From assembly GCF_004135385.1 (NCBI RefSeq), contig NZ_CP035493.1, positions 2,459,440 through 2,523,439 of the forward strand: a stretch of 64,000 nt of DNA, given 5' to 3'. The translations under genes were made by a program, and so were the position numbers. How positions within the stretch are numbered: position 1 is the first letter of the stretch; each line of letters opens with the position of its first letter. Under the pieces are notes generated by a model. The model made no database searches, was not told the DNA's origin, and saw only the letters and a program-made list of their open reading frames with translations. Below are positions 17,914 to 27,722 of the stretch, in pieces. The DNA comes from Xylanimonas protaetiae. GTDB taxonomy: Bacteria; Actinomycetota; Actinomycetes; Actinomycetales; Cellulomonadaceae.

Positions 17914-17916
17914 GCT
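17911..17916 (+). promoter_or_regulatory. -10 element for probably leaderless rseP
   Basis: TAGGCT overlaps the cytX stop codon and ends exactly six bases before the rseP GTG. No ribosome site is present, so rseP could be transcribed independently of the thiamin gene as a leaderless mRNA. Confidence 0.45.
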
Positions 17917-17922
17917 GGGCGG

Positions 17923-19221
17923 GTGAGCATCGTCGTCGGGATCCTGGTCGTCGTCATCGGCGTCGCCCTGTCCATCGCCCTGCACGAGGTCGGGCACATG
18001 GTGCCCGCCAAGAGGTTCGGCGTGCGCGTCAGCCAGTACATGATCGGGTTCGGCCCGACCCTCTGGTCGCGGACGAAGGGCGAGACGGAGTACGGCCTCA
18101 AGGCGTTCCCGCTGGGCGGGTTCGTGCGGATGGTCGGCATGATGCCCCCGGCGCCCGCGGGCGCCCGCCGGACCGGCCGCGGCTTCTTCTCGCAGGTCAT
18201 CGCGGACACGCGCGACCAGTCGGTCGAGGAGATCCGCCCCGGCGAGGAGCACCGCGCGTTCTACAACCTGTCGACGCCCAAGAAGCTCGTGGTCATGCTC
18301 GGCGGCCCGGTGATGAACCTCTTCCTCGCGGTCGTCATGACGGCGTCGTTCTTCGCCATCGGCCTCACGCAGCAGACGACGACGGTCGCGTCGGTGAGCG
18401 CGTGCGTCCCGACGGCGACCGGCGCACCCTGCGACGCCGCCGACCCGGCGCCCGCCACGGCCGCGGGCCTCCAGCCGGGCGACCGCGTCGTGTCCTACGA
18501 CGGCCAGAGCACCACGACGTGGCGCGCCCTGCTCGAGGCGATCGACGGCACGGCGGGCCGTGCGGTGCCCGTCGTCGTCGAGCGCGCCGGGCAGGAGGTC
18601 ACGCTCACCGTGACGCCCGTGGACGCGGAGCGCGCCGTCGTCGACGCCGCGGGCACCCCGGTCACGGACGCCGACGGGAACGTCCAGACCGTCAGCGGGG
18701 CGTTCCTCGGGCTCTCGCCCACGCTGGCGCGCCAGTCGCTGCCGCTGCGGGAGGTCCCCGGCGAGGTGGGCCGCATGTTCACCGGCACCGCCGAGGCCGT
18801 CGTCACCTTCCCGGCGAAGGTGTGGCAGGCCGCCCAGTCGACCTTCTCCGACACCCCGCGCAGCGCGGACGGCGTGATGTCCGTGATCGGCGTGGGCCGC
18901 ACCGCCGCCGACGTCGCGGGCATGGACGCCTCCGTGCTCGACCGGGTCGCGATCATGCTCAGCCTGCTCGCCTCGCTGAACATGGCCCTGTTCGTGTTCA
19001 ACCTGATCCCGCTGCTGCCGCTCGACGGCGGGCACGTCGTCAACGCCCTCTACGAGGGCGCGAAGCGCCAGGTCGCGCGCTTCCGCGGCGTGCACCCGCT
19101 GCCCGGCCCCGCCGACGTCGCACGCATGATGCCGGTGGCCTACGTGATGTTCGTGGTGCTGCTCGGCTCGGGCGTGCTGCTCATGGTGGCCGACGTCGTC
19201 GACCCCGTGAAGATCTTCTGA
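17923..19221 (+). CDS. rseP: Site-2 metalloprotease RseP (Rip1-type)
   Basis: A 432-residue intramembrane zinc protease. HEVGH at residues 21-25 in the first helix supplies two histidines and the catalytic glutamate; the third ligand is D368 in LPLDGGH. A PDZ domain (about residues 185-260) lies between the first and later membrane helices. The family cuts transmembrane anti-sigma factors and cell-envelope regulators; the mycobacterial homologue Rip1 lies between dxr and ispG, as in most actinobacteria. Start is GTG 17923. It is ten bases from cytX and 63 from ispG. Confidence 0.95.
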   Translation: MSIVVGILVVVIGVALSIALHEVGHMVPAKRFGVRVSQYMIGFGPTLWSRTKGETEYGLKAFPLGGFVRMVGMMPPAPAGARRTGRGFFSQVIADTRDQSVEEIRPGEEHRAFYNLSTPKKLVVMLGGPVMNLFLAVVMTASFFAIGLTQQTTTVASVSACVPTATGAPCDAADPAPATAAGLQPGDRVVSYDGQSTTTWRALLEAIDGTAGRAVPVVVERAGQEVTLTVTPVDAERAVVDAAGTPVTDADGNVQTVSGAFLGLSPTLARQSLPLREVPGEVGRMFTGTAEAVVTFPAKVWQAAQSTFSDTPRSADGVMSVIGVGRTAADVAGMDASVLDRVAIMLSLLASLNMALFVFNLIPLLPLDGGHVVNALYEGAKRQVARFRGVHPLPGPADVARMMPVAYVMFVVLLGSGVLLMVADVVDPVKIF

Positions 19222-19272
19222 CGACGCGGTAACCAGCGCTCGGACGGCGCGGGCGAGCCCCCGCGACAGGGG

Positions 19273-19278
19273 GATACT
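19273..19278 (+). promoter_or_regulatory. -10 element for probably leaderless ispG
   Basis: GATACT, close to TATACT, ends exactly six bases before the ispG GTG. The GGGCGG between them is identical to the spacer before rseP and pgsA. Confidence 0.45.
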
Positions 19279-19284
19279 GGGCGG

Positions 19285-20454
19285 GTGACTGCGATCAATC
19301 TCGGTATGCCCTCCGCGGCTGCTCCCGGCGCTGCGCCCGTCCTCGCCCCCCGCCGCCCCACGCGCAAGATCAAGGTCGGCAAGGTCGAGGTGGGCGGCGA
19401 CGCCCCCATCAGCGTCCAGTCCATGACGACGACGCCCACCACGGACGTCAACGCCACGCTCCAGCAGATCGCCGAGCTGACCGCGGCCGGCTGCGACATC
19501 GTGCGCGTCGCCGTGCCGAGCGCCGACGACGCCGAGGCGTTGCCGACCATCGCCCGGAAGTCGCAGATCCCCGTCATCGCCGACATCCACTTCCAGCCCA
19601 AGTACGTGTTCGCCGCGATCGACGCCGGCTGTGCCGCCGTCCGCGTGAACCCGGGCAACATCCGCAAGTTCGACGACCAGGTCAAGCAGATCGCCCAGGC
19701 GGCCAAGGACGCCGGCGTCTCGCTGCGCATCGGCGTCAACGCCGGCTCGCTCGACCCGCGCCTGCTGGCGAAGTACGGCAAGGCCACCCCGGAGGCCCTC
19801 GTCGAGTCGGCCGTGTGGGAGGCGTCCCTCTTCGAGGAGCACGACTTCCACGACTTCAAGATCTCGGTCAAGCACAACGACCCGGTGGTCATGGTGCGCG
19901 CCTACGAGATGCTCTCCGAGCGCGGCGACTGGCCGCTGCACCTCGGCGTCACCGAGGCGGGCCCGGCCTTCCAGGGCACCATCAAGTCCGCCACGGCGTT
20001 CGGCGCGCTGCTCAGCAAGGGCATCGGCGACACCATCCGCGTGTCCCTCTCGGCCCCGCCCGTCGAGGAGGTCAAGGTCGGCAACCAGATCCTCCAGGCC
20101 CTCAACCTGCGCCCGCGCAAGCTCGAGATCGTCTCCTGCCCGTCGTGCGGCCGGGCCCAGGTGGACGTGTACACGCTCGCCGAGCGGGTCACCGCCGGGC
20201 TCGAGGGCCTCGAGGTGCCGCTGCGCGTCGCCGTCATGGGCTGCGTCGTCAACGGTCCGGGCGAGGCCCGCGAGGCCGACCTCGGCGTCGCCTCCGGCAA
20301 CGGCAAGGGCCAGATCTTCGTCAAGGGCGAGGTCATCAAGACCGTCCCCGAGTCCGAGATCGTCGAGACGCTCATCGAGGAGGCGCTGCGCATCGCCGAG
20401 TCGATGCCGGTGCCCGAGGGCGACGGCCCCGGCCCGCTCGTGACGGTCGGCTGA
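19285..20454 (+). CDS. ispG: 4-hydroxy-3-methylbut-2-enyl diphosphate synthase
   Basis: A 389-residue GcpE/IspG, the penultimate MEP-pathway enzyme, with a TIM barrel and a 4Fe-4S cluster. Landmarks: [62 protein letters not shown] and HLGVTEAGP. Cluster ligands are C285 and C288 (CPSCGR), C320 ([11 protein letters not shown]) and E327. The start is GTG 19285, supported by a -10 element six bases away. It completes dxr-rseP-ispG with the thiamin genes in between. Confidence 0.97.
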   Translation: MTAINLGMPSAAAPGAAPVLAPRRPTRKIKVGKVEVGGDAPISVQSMTTTPTTDVNATLQQIAELTAAGCDIVRVAVPSADDAEALPTIARKSQIPVIADIHFQPKYVFAAIDAGCAAVRVNPGNIRKFDDQVKQIAQAAKDAGVSLRIGVNAGSLDPRLLAKYGKATPEALVESAVWEASLFEEHDFHDFKISVKHNDPVVMVRAYEMLSERGDWPLHLGVTEAGPAFQGTIKSATAFGALLSKGIGDTIRVSLSAPPVEEVKVGNQILQALNLRPRKLEIVSCPSCGRAQVDVYTLAERVTAGLEGLEVPLRVAVMGCVVNGPGEAREADLGVASGNGKGQIFVKGEVIKTVPESEIVETLIEEALRIAESMPVPEGDGPGPLVTVG

Positions 20455-20477
20455 GACCGGGACACCGCGAGGTCGAC

Positions 20478-21407
20478 GTGGACCGGGTCGTCGCTGACAC
20501 CGCCACCGCCGGACCGGCGGTCGTGCGGCTCGCGCGCGTGCTCGGCGCCGCCGACCTGCCCGCGGCGCTCGCCGTCTGCGCGCAGGACCCCGTCGCCGCC
20601 GTGCTCGCGTCGTCGCGCCTGGAGATCGCGGCCGTGGCCGGTCTGGCCGCCGCGGGCGGCCAGGTGTGGGGGTGGCCCGCCGTCGGGCCGCTGCAGGCGG
20701 TCTGCTGGGCGGGCGCCAACCTCGTCCCCGTCGTCCCCGCGTCCCTCGGGGACGACGCCGCGGAGGCCGTCGAGGCGTTCGCGCGCACGGCCCGCGGCCA
20801 GGGCCGCCGGTCGTCGTCGATCGTGGGGGAGTCGGGGGCGGCGCTCGCGCTGTGGGCCAGCCTCGAGCGGCACTGGCCGCGCGCCCGGGAGATCCGCGCG
20901 CACCAGCCGTCGCTCGCCATCGCGCGCGACCCCGACGTCGAGCCCGACCCGCGCGTGCGCCTCTCGCGGCCCGAGGAGCTGAACATCGTGCTGCCCGCGT
21001 GCGTCGCGATGTTCACCGAGGAGGTCGGCTACTCGCCCGTCGCCGGGGGAGGCACCGCCTACCGGGAGCGCGTGCGCTCGCTCGTGGCCGAGGGCCGCTC
21101 GTACGTGCGGCTCGCCGCCGGGACGCCCGGCGACCCGTACCGGCGGGTCTCCCCGCTCGTCGAGTTCAAGGCCGAGCTCGGCGCGGTCGCGCAGGGCGTC
21201 GCGCAGGTGCAGGGCGTGTGGGTGGACCCCGCCGTGCGCGGCACGGGGCTGTCGGAGGGCGGGATGGCTGCCGTCGTCGCCGACGCCCGGCGCCGGGTGG
21301 CGCCCGTGGTGTCGCTGTACGTCAACGGGTTCAACGTGCGGGCGCTGCGCGCGTACCGGCGCGTGGGGTTCGAACAGGTCGGGACCTTCGCCACTGTCCT
21401 GTTCTGA
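20478..21407 (+). CDS. GNAT acetyltransferase with N-terminal DUF4081 domain
   Basis: A 309-residue protein starting at GTG 20478, with GCGAGG just upstream. The N-terminal half (residues 1-150) matches the DUF4081 type found beside ispG in actinobacteria, including M. tuberculosis Rv2867c. The C-terminal half is a GNAT fold: VQGVWVDPAVRGTGLSEGGM is the acetyl-CoA loop, and SLYVNGFNVRALRAYRRVGF the final strand and helix. The substrate is unknown. It is probably co-transcribed with ispG, 23 bases away. A different reading frame begins earlier inside ispG and is a shadow. Confidence 0.88.
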   Translation: MDRVVADTATAGPAVVRLARVLGAADLPAALAVCAQDPVAAVLASSRLEIAAVAGLAAAGGQVWGWPAVGPLQAVCWAGANLVPVVPASLGDDAAEAVEAFARTARGQGRRSSSIVGESGAALALWASLERHWPRAREIRAHQPSLAIARDPDVEPDPRVRLSRPEELNIVLPACVAMFTEEVGYSPVAGGGTAYRERVRSLVAEGRSYVRLAAGTPGDPYRRVSPLVEFKAELGAVAQGVAQVQGVWVDPAVRGTGLSEGGMAAVVADARRRVAPVVSLYVNGFNVRALRAYRRVGFEQVGTFATVLF

Positions 21408-21516
21408 CCTCGCCGTGCTGTCGTGAGGTATGACCTCCACTGCCGCCTGGGTCGGTGACCGATCGGAGCGCGACACCGTCGCCCGTGCACCCGGCGAGGC
21501 AGTGTTGCATCGGGCA

Positions 21517-23465
21517 ATGGACGACGTGCTCCGGAAGCTCACGCTCCCCCGTACCTGGCCGCATGCCTCGAGGCGGCCCGCAGCATCACGATCCCGGCCA
21601 GCCGGGCCGAGCTCTACGAGCTCTCCCTGGGCGGCGCCGGCGCCGACACCTTCGACATCGGCTTCGACGTGCCGGGCCGCGGCTTCGTCAAGGAGGGCGA
21701 CGTCGTCCGCTGCCGCAACGGCATCTCGGTCAACTACGTCGAGGACTACATCCGGCGTCGCGACCCCGACTGCATGCGCATCGGCGACGACCTCCCCTCG
21801 GACAAGCCGCGTTTCGCCGCCGACTACGGGCCCTTCGCCCCGGTCAAGGCGGCCACGCTCGCATGGCTCGCGGAGCAGGACCTCATCGTCGTCCCGTTCA
21901 AGGCCGGCGGCCCCCGCCTCGGCAGCCCGTCCCTGGCCGTCATCCCGAAGAACTGCGGGTTCTTCGGCACGGCGCTGGTGGACCTCCAGGGCTTCTTCAC
22001 GTTCGACGAGCTGGGCCCGTTCGCCCCGCGCTCGATCCTCTACCTGGCCCCGCCGTTCCGGCACACGCACTTCGACGGCAAGCAGGTGGTGGTCCACGAC
22101 CGCACCGAGACCCTGCACGAGATCTGGGCCTACAACCTGTACCCGGGGCCGAGCGCCAAGAAGGGCGTCTTCTCCGCGTTGCTCGACATCGGCACGCAGG
22201 AGGGCTGGATCACCGCGCACGCCTCGGCCGTCCGCGTGACGACGCCGTACGAGAACGAGACCGTCGTGATGCACGAGGGCGCCTCGGGCGGCGGCAAGTC
22301 CGAGATGTGCCAGGACCTGCGCCGCGAGGAGGACGGCCGCGTCCTGCTCGGCACCAACGTCGTCACCGACGAGCCGTACGCCATCACGCTGTCCGAGGCC
22401 TCGCGCCTCGAGCCCGTCACGGACGACATGACGCTGTGCCACCCGTCGCTGCAGCGCCCCACCAGCGGCAAGATGACGATCGCCGACGCCGAGGACGGCT
22501 GGTTCGTGCGCGTCGACAACCTCACGAGCTACGGCGAGGACCCGCACCTCGAGCGCGCGATCATCCACCCGGACGAGCCGCTGGTGTTCTTCAACATCGA
22601 GGGCAAGGTGGGCGCGACGGCGCTGCCCTGGGAGCACGTCACCGACGACGCCGGCAAGCCCTGCTCGAACCCGCGCGTCATCATCCCGCGCAACCAGATC
22701 AAGGGCATCGTCGACGAGCCGGAGGAGGTCGACGTCCGCACGTTCGGCGTGCGCATGCCCGCGTGCACCGCTGCGGCCCCGACCTACGGCGTCATGGGCC
22801 TCATGCACGTCATCCCGCCCGCGCTCGCGTGGCTCTGGCGCCTCGTGACCCCGCGCGGCGACAAGAACCCGTCGATCGGCGCGACGGCCGCCGAGGCGGC
22901 CGTCATCGCGCACGGCGGCATGGTCGCCGAGGGCGTCGGCTCGTTCTGGCCCTTCTCGACCAACACCAAGGTGGGTGCGGCGAACCTGCTGCTGCGCCAG
23001 ATCCTCGCCGCGCCGCGCACCCGGTTCGTGCTCACGCCCAACCAGCACATCGGCGCGTACAAGGTGGGCTTCGCCGCCGAGTGGGTCACGCGCGAGTGGC
23101 TCGCGCGCCGCGGGCAGGGGCCGCTGCGCCGCGAGCGCCTCACCCCGGCGCGCTGCCCGCTGTTCGGGTACGCGCTCAAGGAGATGAAGCTCGACGGGCA
23201 GCAGATCCGCCCGTCGCTGCTCCAGCCCGAGCTCCAGTCCAAGGTGGGCGTCGCGGCGTACGACGCGGGCGCCCGGATCATCACGGAGTTCTTCAAGGCC
23301 GAGCTCCAGCAGTTCCTCACCGACGACCTCGACCCGCTGGGCCGGGCGATCATCGAGGTCTGCCTGAAGGACGGCACCCTGGACGACTACCTCGCCCTCA
23401 CGCCGCTCGAGCCGGAGCCGTACCCCGTCACGGGGGCGGTCCCGATGGTGGTGCCCGCGCGCTGA
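21517..23465 (+). CDS. DUF4914 family P-loop protein, broken by a frameshift
   Basis: The frame is open from 21459 to 23465, but the only standard start in it is GTG 21669, which would lose about 50 conserved-looking residues. An ATG at 21517 in the neighbouring frame gives MDDVLRKLTLP; adding one base at the C-run 21546-21550 joins it to PYLAACLEAARSITIPASRA and a protein of about 649 residues. The body shows VRCRNGISVNYVEDYIRRRD, PFRHTHFDGKQVVVHDR and NLYPGPSAKKGV. MHEGASGGGKSEM holds a Walker A-like loop similar in style to PEP carboxykinase. The function is unknown. It ends next to a convergent glycosylase gene. Confidence 0.8.
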
Positions 23466-24362
23466 CTACTTGAGCAGGCGCGACATCCGCCGGTCGGCCA
23501 GGGGCTTGCCCTCGGTCTGGCACGTGGCGCAGTACTGCAGCGACCGGTCCGCGAACGAGACCTCGCGGACCGTGTCGCCGCAGACGGGGCACGCCTGCCC
23601 GGTGCGCCCGTGCACGCGCATGCCCGCGCGCTTGGCGTCCTTGAGCTCCTTGGCGGGCTTGCCCTCGGCCGCGGCGACGGCGTCGGTCAGCGTGGCGATG
23701 ACGGCCGCGTAGAGGCGCTCGACGTCGTCGGCCGTGAAGCTCTTCGTGAGCTTGAAGGGCGACATGCGCGCGACGTGGAGGATCTCGTCGGAGTAGGCGT
23801 TGCCGATGCCCGCGACGGCGTACTGGTCGCGCAGCAGGCCCTTGACCTGCTGGTTCTTGGCGTGCAGGAGCCCGGAGAGCGTCTCGGCCGTGAACGCGGG
23901 GTCGAGTGGCTCGGGGCCGAGGCTCGCGACCTGCGGGACGTCCTGCGGGTCGCGCACCACGTGCACGGCGAGCCGCTTCTGCGTGCCCGCCTCGGTCAGG
24001 TCGAAGCCGGTGTCGTCGTCGAACCGCACCCGCAGCGCGATCACGGCCCCGCGCGCCGACCCGCCCAGGCGCGGGCGCACCGTCGTCGCGGGGACCTGGT
24101 CGTACCAGCGCAGCCAGCCGCCGCGGGAGAGGTGGACGAGCAGGTGCGGGTCGGCGTCGTCGTCGAACGTGAACGTCTCCATGTCCAGCCACTTGCCGTG
24201 CCGCGCCCACCCGCGCACGGTCGCGCCCACGAGGGCGGCCAGGGGAGGGTCGAACGTCTTGAGCGCGGCGATGTTCCCGACGTCGGCCGCCACGACGGTC
24301 CGCCCACGCGTCCGCTCGCGAAGAAACCGGACGAGCCCTTCGACCTCGGGCAGCTCAGGCAT
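23466..24362 (-). CDS. Fpg/Nei-family DNA glycosylase
   Basis: A 298-residue bifunctional glycosylase/AP lyase family member. ATG 24362 places the catalytic proline second (MPELPEVEG), as required; an upstream in-frame start would bury it. Further features are K-rich [12 protein letters not shown] and [12 protein letters not shown] of the H2TH domain, and a C-terminal zinc finger with CPVC and CATC. The PELPEVE opening is Fpg-like, but the rest is diverged, so the lesion (8-oxoguanine or oxidised pyrimidine) is uncertain. It has a GGGAGGATG-type ribosome site. A second family member lies at 60240. Confidence 0.9.
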   Translation of the reverse strand: MPELPEVEGLVRFLRERTRGRTVVAADVGNIAALKTFDPPLAALVGATVRGWARHGKWLDMETFTFDDDADPHLLVHLSRGGWLRWYDQVPATTVRPRLGGSARGAVIALRVRFDDDTGFDLTEAGTQKRLAVHVVRDPQDVPQVASLGPEPLDPAFTAETLSGLLHAKNQQVKGLLRDQYAVAGIGNAYSDEILHVARMSPFKLTKSFTADDVERLYAAVIATLTDAVAAAEGKPAKELKDAKRAGMRVHGRTGQACPVCGDTVREVSFADRSLQYCATCQTEGKPLADRRMSRLLK

Positions 24363-24441
24363 GCCCCCCATCCTCCCCGACCCCACCGCCCACCGCCCGC
24401 CGCCCGCCGCCCGCCGCCCGGCGTCGGGCCGCGCTCTGGTC

Positions 24442-24495
24442 GTCGGTTCGGGGTCTGATCGTCGAGTCCAACCGACGATCAGACCGCGAACCGAC
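24442..24495. repeat. 23-bp inverted repeat upstream of proS
   Basis: Arms 24442-24464 and 24473-24495 pair with a single mismatch around an eight-base loop. The second arm's ACCGACGATCAG recurs directly at 24490-24501, and the first arm's CGTCGGTTCGGG recurs at 24529-24540 next to the proS promoter. It lies between divergent genes, so it is not a simple terminator. A run of CCGCC(C)-type triplet-like repeats precedes it at about 24387-24420. Confidence 0.8.
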
Positions 24496-24554
24496 GATCA
24501 GCCCGTGTGCCTGTGCGTGGGAGCGTGACGTCGGTTCGGGCGGCGTCGTCCCGG

Positions 24555-24560
24555 TAGCCT
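24555..24560 (+). promoter_or_regulatory. -10 element for probably leaderless proS
   Basis: TAGCCT ends exactly six bases before the proS ATG. The expected -35 position falls in the recurring CGGTTCGGG element at 24532-24540. Confidence 0.5.
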
Positions 24561-24566
24561 GGGCGC

Positions 24567-26395
24567 ATGTCTGCCCTGGCCCGTCATCGCAAGTCCAGCG
24601 ATCTGCTCCGGTTGTCCTCCCTCTTCGTCCGCACGCTGCGCGAGGACCCGGCCGACGCCGAGGTCGCGTCGCACAAGCTGCTGGTCCGCGCCGGCTACAT
24701 CCGCCGCGCCGCCCCGGGCATCTACACGTGGCTGCCGCTGGGCCTGCGCGTGCTCGCCAAGGTCGAGGCGATCGTGCGCGAGGAGATGGACGCCATCGGA
24801 GCCCAGGAGGTCCACTTCCCGGCGCTGCTGCCGCGCGAGCCCTACGAGGCCACCGGTCGCTGGGAGGAGTACGGGCCCAACCTGTTCCGCCTCCAGGACC
24901 GGAAGAAGGCCGACTACCTCCTCGCGCCGACGCACGAGGAGATGTTCACGCTGCTGGTCAAGGACCTGTACTCGTCATACAAGGACCTGCCGCTGACGCT
25001 CTACCAGATCCAGACGAAGTACCGCGACGAGGCCCGCCCCCGCGCCGGCCTGATCCGCGGCCGCGAGTTCGTCATGAAGGACTCGTACTCGTTCGACCAC
25101 ACCGACGCGGGGCTCGACGCCGCGTACCTCGCGCACCGCGGCGCGTACGAGCGCATCTTCCAGCGCCTCGGCCTGGAGTACGTCATCGTCTCGGCGATGT
25201 CGGGCGCCATGGGCGGCTCGCGCTCGGAGGAGTTCCTGTCGCCGAGCCCCATCGGCGAGGACACCTTCGTGCGCTCGGCCGGCGGCTACGCGGCCAACGT
25301 CGAGGCCGTCGTGACGCCCGTCCCGGAGGCGGTCCCGTACGACGACGCCCCCGCCGCGCACGTGGAGGACACCCCCGACACCCCCACGATCGACACGCTC
25401 GTGGCGCTCGCGAACGCGAAGCACCCGCGCCCCGACCGCGAGTGGACCGCCGCCGACACCCTGAAGAACGTGGTGCTCGCGGTGACGCAGCCCGACGGGA
25501 CGCGCGGCCTGCTCGTCGTCGGCGTGCCCGGCGACCGGGAGGTCGACGTCAAGCGCCTCGAGGCGGCGCTCTCGCCCGCCGAGGCCGAGCCCGCCGGCGA
25601 CGCCGACTTCGCGAAGCACCCCGCGCTGGTCAAGGGCTACATCGGCCCGGCCGTGCTGGGTCCGCAGGGCCCGCAGGTCACGGCGGAGGACGGCACGACG
25701 ACGTCGGCCGTGCCCTACCTGCTCGACCCGCGCGTCGTGCCCGGCACCCGCTGGATCACGGGCGCGAACGAGGCCGGCCGCCACGTCTTCGACATCGTCG
25801 CCGGCCGCGACTTCACCGCCGACGGCACTATCGAGGCCGCCGAGGTGCGCGAGGGCGACCTCGCCCCGACGGCTCGGGCCCGCTCGAGCTCGCGCGCGGC
25901 ATCGAGATGGGGCACATCTTCCAGCTCGGCCGCAAGTACGCCGAGGCGCTTGGCCTCAAGGTGCTCGACGAGAACGGCAAGGCCGTCACCGTCACCATGG
26001 GCTCCTACGGCATCGGCGTCACGCGCGCCCTGGCCGCGCTCGCGGAGGCCAACCACGACGAGAAGGGCCTCGCCTGGCCCGCGCACGTCGCCCCGGCGCA
26101 CGTCCACGTCGTCGCCACCGGCAAGGGCACCGAGGTGTTCGACGCCGCGGCCGCCATCGCCGCGGGGCTGGCGGACAACGGTGTCGAGGTGATCTACGAC
26201 GACCGGCCCAAGGTCTCCCCGGGCGTGAAGTTCGCCGACGCCGAGCTGCTCGGCGTGCCGCTGCTCCTCGTCGTCGGGCGCGGCCTGGCCGACGGCGTCG
26301 TCGAGGTGCGCCCGCGCGCGGGCGAGGCCCAGCAGCTGCCGGTCGCGGATGCGGTCGCGACGGTCACGGCCCAGGTCGAGGCGCTGCTCGCCTGA
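24567..26395 (+). CDS. proS: Prolyl-tRNA synthetase, interrupted by an apparent one-base deletion
   Basis: A bacterial-type ProRS (about 609 residues when repaired) charging tRNA-Pro. The first frame covers the class II core and editing insertion: [53 protein letters not shown]. After REGDLAP near 25866 the frame is lost, and the next frame continues with [19 protein letters not shown], motif 3 [17 protein letters not shown] and the anticodon-binding domain to 26395. One G added in CCCCGA at 25866-25869 restores everything. The enzyme is essential and no second copy is visible, so a sequence error is likelier than a true lesion. Confidence 0.93.
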
Positions 26396-26423
26396 CCGTC
26401 CGGACAGAGCTCTGGGCAGAGCG

Positions 26424-26459
26424 CGAGGGCGGCTCCGACCATGGTCGGAGCCGCCCTCG
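26424..26459. terminator. Bidirectional terminator between proS and the DUF4439 gene
   Basis: A perfect 36-base palindrome centred on CCATGG, 28 bases after the proS stop and six before the end of the convergent gene. It can fold on both strands. Confidence 0.8.
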
Positions 26460-26464
26460 GCGCG

Positions 26465-27538
26465 TCAGGGCAGCTGCTCCGGCAGCCCCGGGAAGGCGAG
26501 CGGGGGAGCGCCCCACGCGTCGAGCGTGAGCGCCGACTCGACGAGCAGGTCCACGAGCAGCCCGCGCGTCATGGGCGCGGTCGTGCCGACGAGCGTCGCG
26601 AAGCTCGTGCCGAGCCCTGTCTCGAGCGTGCGCACGAGCGTCGGGTCGTCGTCGGCGCGCGGGATCGCGTACGCCACGCGGCGCGGGTCCTGCGCGGTGT
26701 CCGCGATCGACCCCAGCTCGGCCCACGCCTGCGCCCGCTCGCCGTGGGCGCGCGACCGCGCGAGGAGCCGGGCGCGGTCGTCGCCGCTCGTGCGCGCCGC
26801 GCGCACCTCGAGCGCGTAGCGGGCGCCGTCCTCGGCGAGCACGAGCGCCCGGAAGTCCGACGCCGTCAGGCCCGCGGGCAGCACCGACTGCTCGCCGCCG
26901 GGCGGGGTGGTCGCGACGGGCGACGGGGTCGGGCTGGCGGCGGGCGTCTGGGTCGTGGTGCCTGGCGCGGGCATCGTCGGGACGACCGGGTCTGGCCCGG
27001 GGACGGCCGCGAGCGCGGCGAGCCGCGTCGCCGAGACGGCCTGGGACGCGCCGATGGACGCGATCAGCCGCGCGAGGTCGCCGCCCGACGTCGTCGTCGC
27101 GGCGGTGCGGTTGCGTGCCGCGGCGTCGGACAGCGTGCCCACCACCTCGGCGGGCGTCGCCGGCGGTTCCGGCTCGGAAGCCTCCGGCGACGGATCGAGG
27201 TCGGCGTCGTCGTCGGGGTCGATGCCCGACTCGTACTGTCCGCCCAGCGCGTCCACGTGCGCGTGCGCGTCGGCGGCGACACGGGCGAGCTCGGCGCTCA
27301 CCGGCTCGGGCAGCCCCTCGGCCTGCTGGGCCGACGTCGCCAGGTCCGCGACGCCCAGGGCGTCGGCGACGGCGGTGCGGCGCACCTGCTCGAGGGCGTC
27401 CGGGACGGGCTCCGCGGGCGGGGGCGTCTCGAGGCGCACGCCGCACCCGGCGAGCACGCCGACGAGCAGCGCGGCGACGAGCGCAGCGTGGGCGCGGGGC
27501 CGTCGCCGGCGGCGGGTCGGGGCAGGCTGGCGTTCCAT
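26465..27538 (-). CDS. DUF4439 ferritin-like-domain lipoprotein
   Basis: A 357-residue predicted lipoprotein. ATG 27538 follows GGGAGGAT; the longer frame upstream is unlikely. The n-region TRRRRRPR, hydrophobic AALVAALLVGV and lipobox LAGC place the mature Cys near residue 32. A helical region (about 45-150) is followed by a Pro/Thr/Ser-rich linker (PAASPTPSPVATTP) and a C-terminal four-helix segment of about 120 residues (ALVLAEDGARYALEVRA, RAQAWAELGSIADT) resembling DUF4439, a ferritin-like domain found next to rimP in actinobacteria. The role is unknown. It diverges from rimP. Confidence 0.82.
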   Translation of the reverse strand: MERQPAPTRRRRRPRAHAALVAALLVGVLAGCGVRLETPPPAEPVPDALEQVRRTAVADALGVADLATSAQQAEGLPEPVSAELARVAADAHAHVDALGGQYESGIDPDDDADLDPSPEASEPEPPATPAEVVGTLSDAAARNRTAATTTSGGDLARLIASIGASQAVSATRLAALAAVPGPDPVVPTMPAPGTTTQTPAASPTPSPVATTPPGGEQSVLPAGLTASDFRALVLAEDGARYALEVRAARTSGDDRARLLARSRAHGERAQAWAELGSIADTAQDPRRVAYAIPRADDDPTLVRTLETGLGTSFATLVGTTAPMTRGLLVDLLVESALTLDAWGAPPLAFPGLPEQLP

Positions 27539-27642
27539 CGCCCCGATCCTCCCACCGGGTACCCCCGCCCAGTGTGTGCCACGTCGCGTACCGAGCCTGC
27601 CTGCGACGTGCTGTTCCGGGTCGTGAGACCGGGCGCGGCCGT

Positions 27643-27648
27643 TAGGCT
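27643..27648 (+). promoter_or_regulatory. Candidate -10 of the rimP-nusA-infB operon
   Basis: TAGGCT lies 74 bases before the rimP ATG in the divergent intergenic region. It fits TAnnnT; no -35 is evident. Confidence 0.35.
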
Positions 27649-27722
27649 TGACGTCGCACAACACCACACCGGTCGCGCCCGACCCGGAGTGACCAGCCGG
27701 CAGGCCGACGGGAGGCAGGACG

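Noticed and set aside
16327..19941. A 1,204-codon open frame on the minus strand
   Set aside because: It is antisense to cytX, rseP and ispG, with His/Arg/Asp-rich shadow composition and no start signal.
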